The translations under genes were made by a program, and so were the position numbers. A stretch of 64,000 nucleotides of DNA from Trileptium ribeirensis (Eukaryota; Nematoda; Enoplea; Enoplida; Thoracostomopsidae). The notes under the pieces are model-generated. The model was not told the DNA's origin. It saw only the letters and a list, made by a program, of their open reading frames with translations, and made no database searches. Positions 35,031 through 49,140 of the stretch are shown piece by piece. Positions within the stretch are counted from its first letter, which is position 1; every line of letters begins with the position of its first letter. The stretch lies in the NCBI GenBank assembly GCA_030248225.1, contig JASANE010017431.1, positions 1 through 64,000 of the forward strand. The letters are read 5' to 3'.

Positions 35031-38000
35031 TGATTTAGGTTATCTAAAATTTTATTTCTTGTGTTTTGACTTTAATACAAAGCGCCCCGGACAGAAGCAA
35101 TTCGTAATTCCATATAAGTACCTGAGCATAAAGCCTTAGATTTAAGCAGTATACTAAGCCCAATCTTATGTAACACACACCTGGACGAGATTATGAACTA
35201 GGTTATGACGGACGTACACAACCTAGTTTAAAGTTTGTCTCTCTATGTTCTCCGGCACCCGGACGGAATGCGCAAGAGGTGGATATGAGGAAAGAAGGAA
35301 AGCTTACGACCGGTCGTCCTAACCCACGCCCCTTACTGGCCAAAGGTTTACTCACAAAGTTAACCTCCGTACTAAGCTCACCCCGGTGAATTCTCCTCGA
35401 CACACGGCCGATGATTGACACTATATGCTACTAATTTATTTGCCATTATTTTTAACCCTACGGCTTAGTTCTTTAAACCCGAAATACCTGATTTTGTGGC
35501 ATGCTAATATTATTAAGGTTATATAATACTTGGTATTATTATACCTATCGATATTTATTCTCGCTGAGACGCTAGGTGATTTTCAATTGACGTGGTATCC
35601 AGCGCATCAATCACGGAACCCAAAATCAGAGCCAACATAATAATGTTGGCGGTCTACTAGGCTACACATGGGATTCCTTGGCCCAAACCTCCCCAACCAA
35701 CCCAAAATAATCCGAAAACCCACCCTAAAACCAAAATTTGGGTTCCTCACCAATTTTATTACTATATGGTTCCATCCCACAAGTTCTAAAATCTTAATTT
35801 TTAGTTGTTTACTTTAAACCTAATTTGCATATTTTCATTTGTCTTATTTTAGCTAAAAGTTAGTTAGTTTGGCTGTTTCGTCTGGGAAGTGCACATGTTT
35901 ATTACCTGTGTTAGACGTCAAGTTTCATAAAAGAATTACGCGTTCAACATGCTTCATGTTATCAACCTAGTTCCGGTTCTACTTAGCATAAAGAAGTACG
36001 CTTAAAATTCTGATTATTTTAAATCTAGTTAGGCTTACTTATTTACCAATGTCCATGTAGATTAGTACAACGTTTACATGCCTGCTTTAAGAACGTCGAT
36101 CGGTTTATTAAGAGTTCGGAAACGTGGTTTTAACGGTTTCTATGATTATTATGGCTGCTTAAAGGCTCAGGCGTCAAAAATTACGCGCGATATATGTGTT
36201 CGAAGATTGCTATCACGGTTTATAAAATTTGTGTTTCCGGTTACGGACTTATACGCTCTCGGCTCAGGAAGGTCACAAATAGGTAAACTAAACCTTAATT
36301 AGCAATAGAAACTAATTTAAGCAACGATTTGCATTAGGCAATTTTTACTAGTTAAGCATTGTAGACTAGACGAGTCAATCATCGTATAAATGCGTTATGT
36401 AAGCTAAATGGGAGGTAAGTTTTTTGGGACAAAAATTACGGATTTAAGCATGGTCTGATCCTGTGCACTCGGCATCCTTCAGCCATGGTTTATTAAAAAC
36501 TTATCTAATATTGCCCTAAATATATTAAATTTGATTGGTGTTGGAGAATTCGAGTAACCGTGCCTGTAACCTGGCGAGTTCGAATAACGAGCTTTGGAGA
36601 TACTGTTAACAATTTTGAGAAATTGGTGTTAAGATTAAAACTTAAAAATTTGTATAAAATGTTAATTTTACAAATATATAAAATTTTGAACATGGTTTAA
36701 GGGATAAAAATTTACAGTAATAGCATAGTGAGACCTGTAATAATTTTAGGAAACTTTACCAAGTATGGAAAAAAACTAACTTTACAATTTTACTAACTGA
36801 AGTTAAGGATTTAGAATTACTCACCATTAAGCTGCAGCAAGCTCGAGTAAAAGAATCTGCAGCGTCTCAGTAAGTCATTCAAAGATTTCTCACACAATTT
36901 TAGGTGGCTGTATAGTGCCCGGGTAGGTTAGTATACAGCTCCGCTTAGGTTCCACCAGAACGTGCTCGAGAATACGGGTTCCGGATTTAATTTTTAAAAT
37001 CTTCATACAAACTATCACTACGATGGAGGGTTCGTGTAACAGTCCCGTAGTATTTACAGAGTAAAGTTTGAACGTAGTTTAGCGTAAATTTTGAAAAATA
37101 AAATTGAAAAACGGTACTACTAATTTTTTTATCTCTGGCGTCAATTACTTTTAACAAGGGTTAGAAAGAACTGTATTAGTTCTGAAGGCACCCAAGCGCT
37201 GTCTTAGCTCTAGGTTGATCTCCTATAAGATGTTTCTTAGGCTTCCTCCATATAGTTTTAGTCTTGGCGTTTGACTAATAAATAAAACAAAGGTCTGCGC
37301 TTTACCTGATATGATCGTAATAATAATGTGAAGAAATTGCACCAGCGCACTAAAGCTAAAATCTATACAGGTTGCCTAAAATAAAGTACCAGTAATAGGT
37401 TAAACATAAGAGCTTAACATTAGACTTCGGAGGCAATGACCCGATTTCAGCAAATACGTAGCGAAAAGATTAGCAGAGGATCACCGCGTGGCGGAATCGG
37501 ACAGGTTTATAGATATTCCAGGGTGTTAAGTTAGTGTTTAGCGACCAGCGCAACTACCAGAGTACCCGAAGAATAACACAATTCCAGTGCGGAGTTAACA
37601 AGTAACTACCTACAAGTAGGTCACTCGTGACGCTAATTCAAGGTACTGAACAGAGACGTCCTAACGCTTGAAGCGTTTAAGTAATAGCTGAACACCAGTT
37701 TCGTACAGGCGTATAACAAACCGAGTTCAAACATTAACAGTATCGGCAATCTAGTATCCACAATACAAAACTTTGTCGTAAAAATTTTAATACTAAATGT
37801 TAGCTTGAAAGTTCGAAAAATACACGGCAGTATCGTTAGCAAATAACAACGGATTATATAGAAAGGAAAAAACTTAACAGCAAACTGGCATTATGCACTA
37901 GATATGAAACTAATAGCAAATAACAAAGATATTGAGGCATGATTATGACCTGCATACATATACTATAGATGGTAACAATTTTTATATTTTTACATAACTT

Positions 38001-40147
38001 TTTGAACAACTTAGCACGATCATACATTGTAGGATACATGTACCTAAAGTCGTAACTACCTGAGAATTCGTAGCCCTGAAAAACCTAAAGAAATTTATGT
38101 GTTAGTGTTATTGTTATCGGAACAAGTGACACTGGATCCTCCCTAAATAAAACGTGGGTGTTGGACCATAACTGCCAAGCCCCCTAAGCGTATAATTTCC
38201 GCGACCTGTGCATTGGACAACACCTAGGCGAGGCTTGCGCGAAGACCTAGTTGCGGTAACTAGATCCCACCTTACGGCATGTTTACAATGTCACAGCCTT
38301 CGACGATAGAGCAACCCATGTTGTGGCAGCCTGGTTACCACGGGTGGTGGAAAGGTGCCGAAAAGGGAGAAAGACCAAGCCCACCCAGAGGTTCCCGTTT
38401 AGGGGATGGGCTGCCCTTCTTCTGGTCTGCCTTGCCCTGTACTAGATCTTACTTTGCCAAGTAATCCCGCCACCTCGGCAGGATCCAGAAATGCAGGTAA
38501 CCTCCTGCAGTCACTAGCAGGTAACCTCCTGCAGTCACTATATATTTTCACATAGGTATATGTGTACACAGGCGATTGAAATTGTGTATACGGTTATATA
38601 TGTATGTGTGTGCGAGTTTACCCTAAAATACCGAGAAGGAGGAATCGTACAGAGAGCCTTATCGTAGGAGTGGCTTTAACAAAAGAATCGAAACCAGCCA
38701 TAGAATCGTGTAATCATAAATAAAAATCCACCACGCACCAGAAGAAAAATCACTATTATTACTAAATTAGTATTATAATAAAATTAACAAATAATCGTCA
38801 ATTATAGTATTACGGTTGGAATTTTTCCTATACTAATAATAACAGTAAAATATAACAAGAAAATAACATAACACACGAACCTTTAAACACATGAAATATA
38901 TATAATAGAAAAACCGAGATACTAAATGTAGTAACTACACAGCAAAAATAGCGAATAATAATCGTCAATTCATCGTCGTAGACTGTATATTTCTAGCCAA
39001 CTGGCTAGCTACTTTTGCAGCGCAGCAGTAGGACGACATTTATTAATTGCAAAATAAAAATTTTTAAATAATATGTTGAAAACTTTAGGAAAATTTGTAA
39101 ATTTTGAGGTTGAAAAAAGGGTAATTTAAAGGTATCCCTCGGGGATTGGATAGATTTCCAAATGGAAATAAGTTAGTAGGACCCCGTTTGATAATCTTAA
39201 AGGTTTAAGGAATTGCATAAAGTTAGGAAGAGTCAAATATTGGAATACTTGAATTAGAGAATAATGATAGAAATTATGAGGTTCCAACAGTTAATAAAAA
39301 TGGAACAATAGTGAGATTAGGGTGTTCCCAGCCCAAGGAGAAGATGAAATATACCCCAGTAGTAGGGCCGAGTTGAAGCAAATTTAGAAATTGATAATAA
39401 CTTTATTATTTAAACCAGTCGTAGTGGAACTACATTTTTTGAGCGGAGCGATGGCATTAGTAATATGAACGTACTCAATGTCTTGGGAATATATTATTAC
39501 CTAGACAACAATGAGTAAATGAAAGAATAGTTTTATTCCGTTTGAACGAAAGGCAAGACAAAGGAAGTCACGTGGCTTATACAGCATGGTGATGAATGAA
39601 AACGTAAGAGTTGCTACTCGCCATACTGAAAACCCTAGGGTATATGCCGTTAAAATGACTCTACGACCAATAATTAAGCTGTTATGAGCTTAATTAGGGT
39701 GTTAATTAGCTTAATTAATGATAAAATTGGCAAGTTGCCAAACTTCTAAAATATCAGGTGCACATCCTCACATGATAAGCTTTCAAACAAAAAAGTTTTT
39801 TGAAATAGGTTCAGTGGTTCTTGAGATCCATGAGAGACGAACGGACATCGACTTTTTTGCTCCGAGACAGAAAATAAAAACGCTTCGCTCGGCGACCTCG
39901 CTCCGCTCAATGAAAACGTTGAATTCTATATGAAATTGGAAATTGTATTGGTGTATAGAAGTAATAAATCTCGGAGTAGAGTAAAATGGGGTGTCTGCCC
40001 GTGTGGGGAAAGGTATCGCCCTACCACGGGTGATGTACATAGTATACCCTACCAGGAAAATGCGTACCTGAACGCGTCCATGCGACAGGTTAGTGAAAGT
40101 GATTTGGTTTGCACATCATTCGTCACCTGTCGATGGACCCAAGAGCC
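35031..40147. other. 5.1 kb without a recognisable gene
   Basis: AT-rich with moderately GC patches at 35.2-35.4 and 38.2-38.5 kb that may be retroelement remnants. A 24-bp direct repeat (GCAGGTAACCTCCTGCAGTC plus ACTA) occurs twice at about 38493-38540. Short ORFs (36078-36302, 39718-39933) lack support. Confidence 0.5.
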
Positions 40148-42640
40148 TCATAAGAATGAGGCTTGTGATTTCTTTGTTCGTTGTGGTTGTGTTGAAAGTA
40201 GAAAAATGTAAACACAATGGTTAAAATCGCGGGATTGCACCAGTGGTGTGCAGCTGACGTTTAAAGGATTGGACGTTGGTGGCCGTAACCACTTCGTGTG
40301 GTAAAGCATTCCAAGATCTAACCACCCTATGTGGGAAAAAGTTTTTTCGAATATCGTGTATCGGCGTTGTTCGTATTTGTAGTTTGTACGGATGTCCTCG
40401 AGTGCGTTCAAAGCCACCAGTAAAAATGCTGTTGATATCAATGTCGATTTGATGATGGACAATTTTGTATAAAGTGATAAGGTCGCATCGCAATCTACGC
40501 GTTTGTAGAGTTTGTAGTCCAAGGTACTCGAGTCGCTCATAATACGTCAGGACGCGGAGTTCCGTATTAATCTAGTTGCATGCCTTTGTACAGATTTGAT
40601 GAGATGAATATCGCGAATATAATGAGGGCACCAGATTACACTGGCGTACTCCACTAATGGACGGATAAGAGCTTTGTACAGAGCTAGCCATTTGCGTTTG
40701 TCCCAAAAACGGATCGTTCGATTGAGAACGCCTATTATTTGTCTAGCTCGGAGACAAACACACACAGTGTCGAGAAAACGTGAAGTCGGGTGTCATTGTA
40801 ATACCAAGATCTTTTTCTTCAAGCGTGGGATTCAGTATATTATCACTTAGAGCGTATATGGCGCAAGGATTTTTTTGGCCACAGTGCATAATTGAGCATT
40901 TCTCAGCATTGAAGTCAAGTATCCATGTTTTAGACCACGAAGCGAGACCACTTAAGTCAGCTTGTAAATCGTCCAATGAAAAACACTGTAATGGAGATTG
41001 TGGGATGCGTCTAGCCATTCTAATGTCGTCAGCAAACTTAAAAAGAGGGGATGATACATATTCGTCTATATCGTCGATGAAGATCAGAAAGAGTAGTGGC
41101 CCCAGTACTGTCCCCTGAGCGATGCCACTGCGAACATTAACATAACCAGACGACGCTCCATTTATAATAACTCTTTGTTTCCTTTGGCAAGGAAATGCTG
41201 TGAACCATTTATGTAGTTTCCCAGTTATCCCATACTCCTGCAGTTTATGAAGGAGGGCGCAGTGATTCACAGAATCGAAAGCTTTTTTAAAGTCTACATA
41301 CACTACGTCGAGCGCGTCTCCAGTGTCCAATACCATTGTGGCAAAGTCCAAATAACTTACCATCTGTGATACTGTTGAGCGTTTAGTTACGAAGCCGTGC
41401 TGAGAATCGTGTAACAAGTTATTTGTAGTCAGAAACTGTACAATATGGCCACGAATTAAACTTTCTAGTATTTTGCATATTGTAGAAGTAAGGCTGATAG
41501 GTCGAAAATTTGAAGCTACCGAGTGCGAGCCCTTCTTATGCAGAGGTATTACATCTACGAGCCGCCAGCTATCCGGGATATTGCCAGACGGTAGTGATAG
41601 GTTGAACAAATGCGTTAGCAGTACGGCTAGTAATTCAGCACATGCACGGAGAAGATCGTTTGGAACGCCATCACTACCAGGAGATTTGTGCAATTTCAGC
41701 ATTTTAAGAGACGTCTTACTGCAGCAACGTCTACAACAAACTCTGGTATAGAGAGAGGTTCGTGTTCGTAGGACAGGCGGATCAAAACGATGTGAATTGA
41801 AAACCGTTTGGAAGAAGTTGTTTAAGTGCATAGCATTATCTAAGTCGGTGCAAGTGGATGATCCGTCTTCTCTAATAAACGGGCCAATTTTTGGCTTACA
41901 CTTCCGTGTTCGCATCGCATACGCGTAGAAGGACTTTCGATCACCGTCAATGTTGTCTGCCAATTTGCGTTCATACTTAACAATCGCTGTACGAATGCAG
42001 TTTCCGAATGCACGCGATGCTTCGAGAAAAGAATTATAAGCGGCAGCCGTTCCTACTCGTTTGTAATATCTATATGCATTGTGTTTTTGCCGCAACGACT
42101 GCCATGCTTTTTTGTCAGCCCAAATTGGTTTCTTATTTATTTGTTTAGAGCAAGTCGGTACGTAGTTAGTTATAATGGATGTAATGAGCAAATGTATAGC
42201 AGACCATACTTCGTTGGTGTCATTCATATTCAATATATGAGACCAATCTGTATCTGCTAAATTAGAACAAACTTGTTTCCAGTTTGTTTATGCCAAAGTT
42301 TTCGGGGAGATGCGGGTCCTTTACGAGTTGATTCTACACTGGTTCCGACGTTGAGTGTGAATCGCACACACGTGATCAGAATTTTTGATGGGACCAACGG
42401 TAGAAACGTTGCTTACAAAATCAGGTTCCGAAGTGAACACTAGATCAAGCGTATTGTTATTTCGCGTGGGAATAGTAACGTGTTGCACAAAATTAGAAGA
42501 TACCATAGATTCAACAGGTTCGTCAACTGATGGATGCCATATCAAATTTATCCAATCAACCCCAGGTAGGTTGAAATGAATATTCCACCCGAAGAATGTA
42601 TCATTTGTCGATAAGTTGATTACTTAGGTGGAAATATGAG
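40148..42640 (-). pseudogene. CR1/jockey-like non-LTR retrotransposon, 5'-truncated and frameshifted
   Basis: Reading 3' to 5' on the plus strand: an endonuclease remnant (42321-42620) with FNLPGVDWINL, TRNNNTLDLVFTS and NSDH; then a long frame at 40743-42233 with reverse transcriptase blocks KSPGSDGVP, FRPISLTS, DFKKAFDSVNH, GIAQGTVLGPLLF and FKFADDI (the FADD catalytic pair); then, after frameshifts, LYKALIRPLVEYASVIWCP (40547-40765) and a C-terminal RVVRSWNALPHEVV segment ending at the stop 40221. The gene copies itself by target-primed reverse transcription when intact. Here the N-terminal half of the endonuclease is missing and at least three frame breaks exist, so it is dead. Confidence 0.93.
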
Positions 42641-43435
42641 AATTTGTGAAATTGTGAATTGTGGGTTCTATATTAGGATTGGAGAGTGATATATCCAAGA
42701 TAGGGAGAATTAGAGGTCTTCATACCAAAGATGGGTACCAATCCCTTTGTGCAAGAGAATATAGTAGTCACCCCTCGGGGATAATGAATATCCCCTTGAG
42801 GATGAAAAATACAAGGTTGGACCTGCCCAAAAGTTGACATATACCTGCTCAAAACACTATAAAAATGATCCAAGGTTTCAGCAATCCATCATAATAACAA
42901 TATCAAAGCCGGCTAACATTTCCAGAAGCCTGACCAAAAGTCGTCAATATCAATACACTATCTCAAAAATAACTAGCTAACAGATACAAAACAGAAAAAA
43001 TATTATTCAGTACATAAAACTATCAACAGGTGCAGGAGTCACTAGTCTTCACCGAGAAGCTTTTTGACTGAAATTATTTTAACATAGGCTTACCTAATAA
43101 AATAAATTAAGCATTTTGTGCAAATTAGTTTAAAACAAAAGCAACAAAACTAAAATTTTAGAAATTTAAAGTTTATGGAGCGATGTAATAAATAATTTTG
43201 TGAACTACGATTTTTAAACTGAAATTTATGGGATTTAGTACCCTGGAACCCTGGTAGTCTAGTAAACCCCTGAAACTTCTGGAATGTTCTGGAAGCTGGG
43301 CAATCCCCCATTGATTGGATCCCACTAGCTAGGACCTCCCCGGATTTAAAATTAAGCCCAGTGAAATTTATTTAGTCAAAATAAAAATAAAATTTTTTGG
43401 TGATTTTGGACTTAAACCTCCCTAATGCAACTTAG
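42641..43435. other. No gene seen
   Basis: AT-rich sequence upstream of the truncated LINE. Short fragments such as CTGGAATGTTCTGGAAGC are suggestive of repeats but nothing is assignable. Confidence 0.4.
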
Positions 43436-43439
43436 CGTT

Positions 43440-43720
43440 ATTTTATTTAGTTTGCTTGGGGAAGGGGTTGGATGGCGATTTTTCCTTATGTCGGCTATCG
43501 ATTATAACAAAGAGGACGGGATTCGTCACCGAGAGATTGTGCGGTTCGAGGTGTGGCCAGTAGAATTCCGGTGGGACACTGGTTGCGGCGCGCGTATTTC
43601 TTTTTCGTGAGCGGTACTAGTGCCTTATATTTTGCGATGCGGCGTGATTCTTGCTTGACTCTATTGCTCGAGTTCCAGATATTCGGTCAACAGACACGGA
43701 TATATAAGGTTTGTTGCAAC
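43440..43720. repeat. Dispersed repeat, copy 2 of 2
   Basis: GGATTCGTCACCGAGAGATTG, GGTGTGGCCAGTAGAATTCC, TTTGCGATGCGGCGTGATTC match in order the copy at 32.73-33.0 kb. Confidence 0.7.
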
Positions 43721-44179
43721 GTACGATAAAATATTAGAATACCGTTATTATGCCCGTGGTTTCCTTGAGGCACCAATTCAATAACTGTATTAGAATACCC
43801 GTACTATGCTCGGTGCTTGTTTTGAAACGCCTGGGCAATGATTAGTGGAAATGAAAAACAAAATAATTACATATAGCTAGTGAATGTAACGAGTGAAAAT
43901 ATGCAAATTATAAAATAAAAGTAAAATTTTAAATTTTGTATAAACTAAAATTTGGGGGAAGCATATAATAGGGATTTTTGTGAAAAATGATAAAAAATGG
44001 GATTTTAACCCGTGAACCCTTTGCTAGCCTATAGGACCTTCGACACTTAGAGGAACCCCGATACTCGACAGCATTTATTTAGTTCAAGAATTTTTTAATT
44101 TTCCCCCTAGCTAAGTGATAATAATTGTAATTATTTGAAAATTACTTAATTTTGGATCCAAATTTGGGATCGGAAGCTA

Positions 44180-44290
44180 TACTGTTAAAACAGCTTAGAA
44201 TGGTGTGCTCCGGGGAGACAGTCTTAAAATTAAACTCACGTTTAGTATGGGACTCGTATAAGGACCTTAGCTTATGCTGAGACTACGATT
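44180..44290. mobile_element. GGCC/CCTAAAGG MITE fragment
   Basis: AACAGCTTAGA, CTCGTATAAGGACCTTAGCT and TATGCTGAGAC match the interior of the 3.2 and 62.4 kb copies. Ends not found. Confidence 0.5.
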
Positions 44291-44379
44291 TAGGTTAATA
44301 TATCGAAAATGTCACATAATGATTTAACTTTTTCCCCACAAGACATAGCATTCTCATAGATATAAAGGATTACTCCCTT

Positions 44380-46345
44380 GACGTTCCTAACACTTCGCGC
44401 CCTCAGAGTCTCAGAAATCCGCTTTTCAGAAGTAGCGTAATGTAAATTGAGGCTCAGCACCACTCCCCCTTTCACCCGCGCACGCGCCAAAGACGCGAGC
44501 AAAATGCTGCCAAATTGTAAAAAATTGGGGCACCAGGCAAAAATTAGTGAAAAATTGGCTAAAATTGCGGAGATCAGGCACAAATTGAATATATTGGCAA
44601 AATTTGGGACAAATTTTGATTTCCAACAACTGCTATCTCTCCGGGGTTTCGGACCTACCTATATATGGCTAAAAAGTTCCATTGGATCATATTTGTATTA
44701 TCTACGAATCGTGTTTTGACTGGAAATTCGAGGTGCAAAAGAACTATGTTGTACAAGTCCTTACCTTTGCTACTAAAAGTCACCTCGGATATCCTAAGAA
44801 TTTAAACCTTCTGTATCATTTAGTATTGCTAAAAACCGTTGAATAATTTTAAGTCCCAAGGTATCGTGCCTGGTACACTCTGCTGGTATCCACTTTCATT
44901 AAGCATTGAGCGATTTGTCAGCTATTGCTCAAAAAATTTACGAGTCCTAGGAAAAAAGTGCAAACACCAATACTTGTTCCATCAAGCAATACATGCGCGA
45001 ATTTGGTTTTAGAACAGCGCTGCGATACGTAATTGGTGGTTGTAGCACGACAAGAGGATTAAAAGGATGATATTGCAGAAGACGGAAGCGCCATGTTCCT
45101 ACTAAAGTGATATAGGCCGATTCCGTTCTGAGAGGTTGCCCGATTCCGACTGATGCACCGCACTGCTATGCCTTCTCCCACACGCCGCCGAAGACACCCG
45201 ACCATATCTGCTAAGGCACCAGACCGCTTTCCCGCTCTCGGAGCCTTATCGAACGCCTTCTCAGATGTAGCTCGATTTCCAATAAGGTTCCTCACAGTCC
45301 TTCCGTCTCAGCCCCAGCGTTCTCGCCGCACAGATGTAGGTGGATTTCCAATGAGGTTCCTCGCACTCCTTCCGTCGCTGCCACAGCGCTCTCGCCGTAC
45401 ACACGTGCAAATTTTCGCCAAAAAGATGCAAAAATTGGGAAAAATAAGCAAAAATCAGGGGAATAATCTGAAATTGGGGAAACATGCAGTATTGGCAGAA
45501 AAATCGCTGGCAAAAATCGTATAAAATTAGCAAAAATTAAGAAAAATTTTTATTTAAAAAATTTTTGAAAATTATTGCCATTTTTACGACCTGCCTCACC
45601 CGGAGTACTCACTTCCGCACGTTTGCATTTTTTGTATCTTTCAAAGGATCAAACCAAATTGTGACCCGGCACTCCCGTGGAGCGTGCTGACAACAATGGT
45701 GTAATATATTAATAATTTATTAATAATAATAATAATTTTATTTGCTACACAAAACACAATGATAGTGTACCGGAAACCGCTCTCCACCAGTTTTGGGTCC
45801 CGAGTGCATAATTTGTGTTTTTAGTATTTAATTTCCAACCCTTTTTCACAATTTCCAACAACTTGGGTTGTTACAAAGGACATTCTCAGCGATTTATAAA
45901 TATATTTTTACTGCTTACGAAACTAACTAACCATCAAAACCATGTAGCTCCAATAATTTATTTTACCTTTATATACGATACGCGCTTATGCTCCAAGGTT
46001 TCAGCAGGGGTTGCCGGGTAGGGTGTGGTCATCAGTACGGTACTGTTAGGGGAGACCCCACCCACATATGTTCCAACTTCACCAAATTTTTGTCGATTTA
46101 ACGCTATTTTCGCTAATTTTGCCACAATTTTCGGCGATTTTACCGCAATTTCTGTTAACTTTGCTAAACGCCGCGCGCCGGGTATAGGGTGGAATAATGG
46201 CCGGAGGGAGCGGCGCGCAAGGGCGGGTGGCGAGTACGTTGGCAGCTTCAGTGGTAGGCCAGGGCCCCAGGAGAGAGTCCGAACGGCACCCCTAGTGATA
46301 CATATAGTTGTTATCAATTTCCTTAATGGAAGCATTATTTGGGTC
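44380..46345. repeat. Cluster of related short-period repeats
   Basis: Three stretches (44,500-44,640; 45,410-45,560; 46,080-46,180) are built from a loose 12-14-bp period AAAAATTGGCAAAAAT or its complement, each beside a GC-rich C/CG segment. At 45,262-45,412 a roughly 84-bp unit (CAGATGTAGxTCGATTTCCAAT...GTTCCTC...CCGTC...CTCGCCG) occurs about twice. Likely fragments of one non-coding element in different orientations. Confidence 0.55.
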
Positions 46346-49140
46346 ATGTCAAGCACCTAGCGTATTATGCCAAGTTTTTCTTTCTCGAATAATCGATTAA
46401 GTTTTCGTCTTGCGAAAGCTTGCGGCTAAGTTTAAGCCTTAGTCTAAGATTTATCGTAGATCTAAGCCTAAGCCACAGGCTGAGCCTAAGATTAGCCTGT
46501 TCTCGCAATTCAACTTTGAAATTTTACCTTTGTGCTGCTTGTCAAGTGTTTCCCCTTTGGTAATGATCCTGTTTCGTGATACAAACGAAATACCTAAATC
46601 TAAATCCATACTGAATGTATTTTTATTGGACCCTTTTAATTTGGCAACATGGTCGAATTTATTGTTCATTACGCTTCGCAGCTTTGCACGTTATGCAATG
46701 TACAAACAGCCTAAATGTGCAGATTAACCGAAACGAATCTTATATTTCATGTTCAGCCAACAGATCTGCATCTGCGAATATAAGAAAAATTCGCGTATTT
46801 TCACGTTTGATCCAGGTTAAGTTGTTCATTGGGTATTATGTTATATTACGTTGCTACTAGTTTCCATCCTGACGTTTCCTTACATGTTGTTGGACAGTTC
46901 CAATTTTACTCAGGTTGGTTTAGTTGTTGTTTTCTATCGCGGTGTTAACGGCTGTAAATTGCTGTCTTTACTTTGTCTACTTATGCTTCAAAGCCGACCG
47001 TCTCCAACACTACTGTCTAATGACACCTCTGCTTGCTTTGGCTGCTTTTAGCACAGCTGTCTGTTTTTCTTACTACTGCGGTAATATGACATATAATTTT
47101 GGTCTATTATAATAGTTTGATGTTTGATGATAGATTTCAAAAAACCAGCGACCATCAGGCTGTCGGTCGTAACGTTTGGCCGATGCCCAACACTACTGTA
47201 CATTGTGGGACATTGCGAGACATCACGCCAATTCAGCTTATCGTGTACTGTACGTTTATACGTGTTGTTGTTTATGAACAGTAAATGCTCCGGGTATCTC
47301 CGAAACGATTAATGTCACAAGGCCCGGATTCCAGTATCCAGACGATGGGACCAGACGAAATACACGTTAACGTTTGCATAGAATCACTAAAAACGGCCTA
47401 GAATTAAACCAGATGGAGCTGGGTACAATATAGCTCTTTGCTGGAGTTTAAGGTCGATTATCGTGTAAAAAATCCTTTCCTCATGTAAGAATTGACGCCA
47501 CTACAAAGTGTGATTGTTTTATATATACTATTTCAAGAACATTGAAGTGATTACAGCAACATTCGGGAGCTCAAAGTTTTAAAGTAGAAATCTGGCTGTT
47601 TCCAGAATGTTTCCGTTTGTCTTAAATTTTATCGTTAATCATGTAATGGTTTAAGCTACAGCAGCTTTTATGTTTTCAGACAGCTATTTATAATTGCTTT
47701 AAAATAAAGTTCTGAAATTGGTAGAATATTCCACAGCGTGACGGTAACACAAGAACGCAAACAAAAACTTTCTGGATATTATAAACTGTCTAAAATTTGT
47801 AAAACATACAAGTTATGACCATGTACGTTGACGTGGTTCTTACGACACCTACGCTGCACGCAGTATTTATCGAGCTACCAGTTTTAACTGCACAATCAGT
47901 ATTTCTATTTGAGCTTAGCAAATATAAACACTTATTTTTAGTAAATTTCTGTATTCCTCGTTGAACAATACATTATAGGGACACAGTAGTGTCCCTATCA
48001 TATGTTTTGTGCCAATACTGGTGCATTTTTAACTAACATGTTAGGGATTTTTTAAAACACATATGGTTAATGTCCTTTAGAGGTATGATTTTTAAGAGGC
48101 ACAGTTTGGGGTCAGTTTTGGAAATAGTCCAATTTGACTATTTATTTTTATTATTTCGACCGAGAGGACACATGGTTTACCGAACGAACAGAGTGCATTA
48201 AACGTTAGGGAAACTTTGAGGACACGTTTTGAATGAATAGAGATTTGTTTGGGACGCCGAGTCAATTTCCACAAACACATACTTTGGTGAATGGAATAGG
48301 CATGTGGATGTCGACATTTCGTTCCGTATCCGTTTCTCATTTTCATTTCATGGATAACAGCAAAGAAGGGCTGTTGTTTATTTATATCACTAAATAAATT
48401 CGACATAGTTACTCGAATAGCTTCCAGGTATCTTCGTCAGTAGCTAGATTTTGTTACAATTTGTGCATAGTATAGCCTTGAACGCTGTATATTAGTTTGA
48501 AGAACTAAAACCACAGGGGCAGTCGAGGACCTTCGGGTAAGTCTTGGGCCTGCGCAGGAGGAATGATCCGGCTAGCGGGGGAGGGTGCCTCTTTCTAAAC
48601 CATTTCCGTTGAACCTGGAGCTTAGCCAAAGAGGGAGGCACGAGGTCGCGCACACCCGTGCAACCATCGGACCATGACGAAAAGGCGTAATACGTACGCC
48701 AAATCAGATTACGCTCTGCTCCGCCAAGCAAATAGTGTGTCCCCAATTCCCCAATGCGGAATGTTATGGCTACGCCTCTGCGCTCTGTTCAGTTTAGTTC
48801 CTCCGATAACAAGTTACGACCGGCTCTCAGTCTCCAAGTAAAAGACTTTACGATTCCTATCATACACCACATGGAAAAAACACAAACCGCCAAATGAACT
48901 ATATTATATGTATAGCCAATCCGATGAAATTTCCGCTGTTCTCTTATTTTTGCAGAATACTGTGCTATACGTCACTTGTTTCAATTATGTATGTTTGTTG
49001 TCCTAGAAAAGTGCTCTTAAAAGCCTACCTCAACTTTGCCAGATATACTAGACTCTGCTGAGCTAGCCTGTTCAGACATGCCGAACTCGGTTCTACCGCC
49101 AAGCCAAGCTTAGAGACCAACTTTTTTACCTGGATTATAT
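46346..49140. other. No firm gene
   Basis: Mostly AT-rich. A plus-strand frame at 46,921-47,108 preceded by GGTTTAG encodes two hydrophobic stretches (LLALAAFSTAVCFSYYC), and a minus-strand 104-codon ATG ORF lies at 48,092-48,406; neither has flanking support. 48,490-48,800 is GC-richer and probably a retroelement remnant. Confidence 0.4.

Noticed and set aside
46921..47108. Hydrophobic plus-strand frame, possible two-span membrane exon
   Set aside because: One plausible acceptor, but no clear donor in frame or partner exons; left as unsupported.
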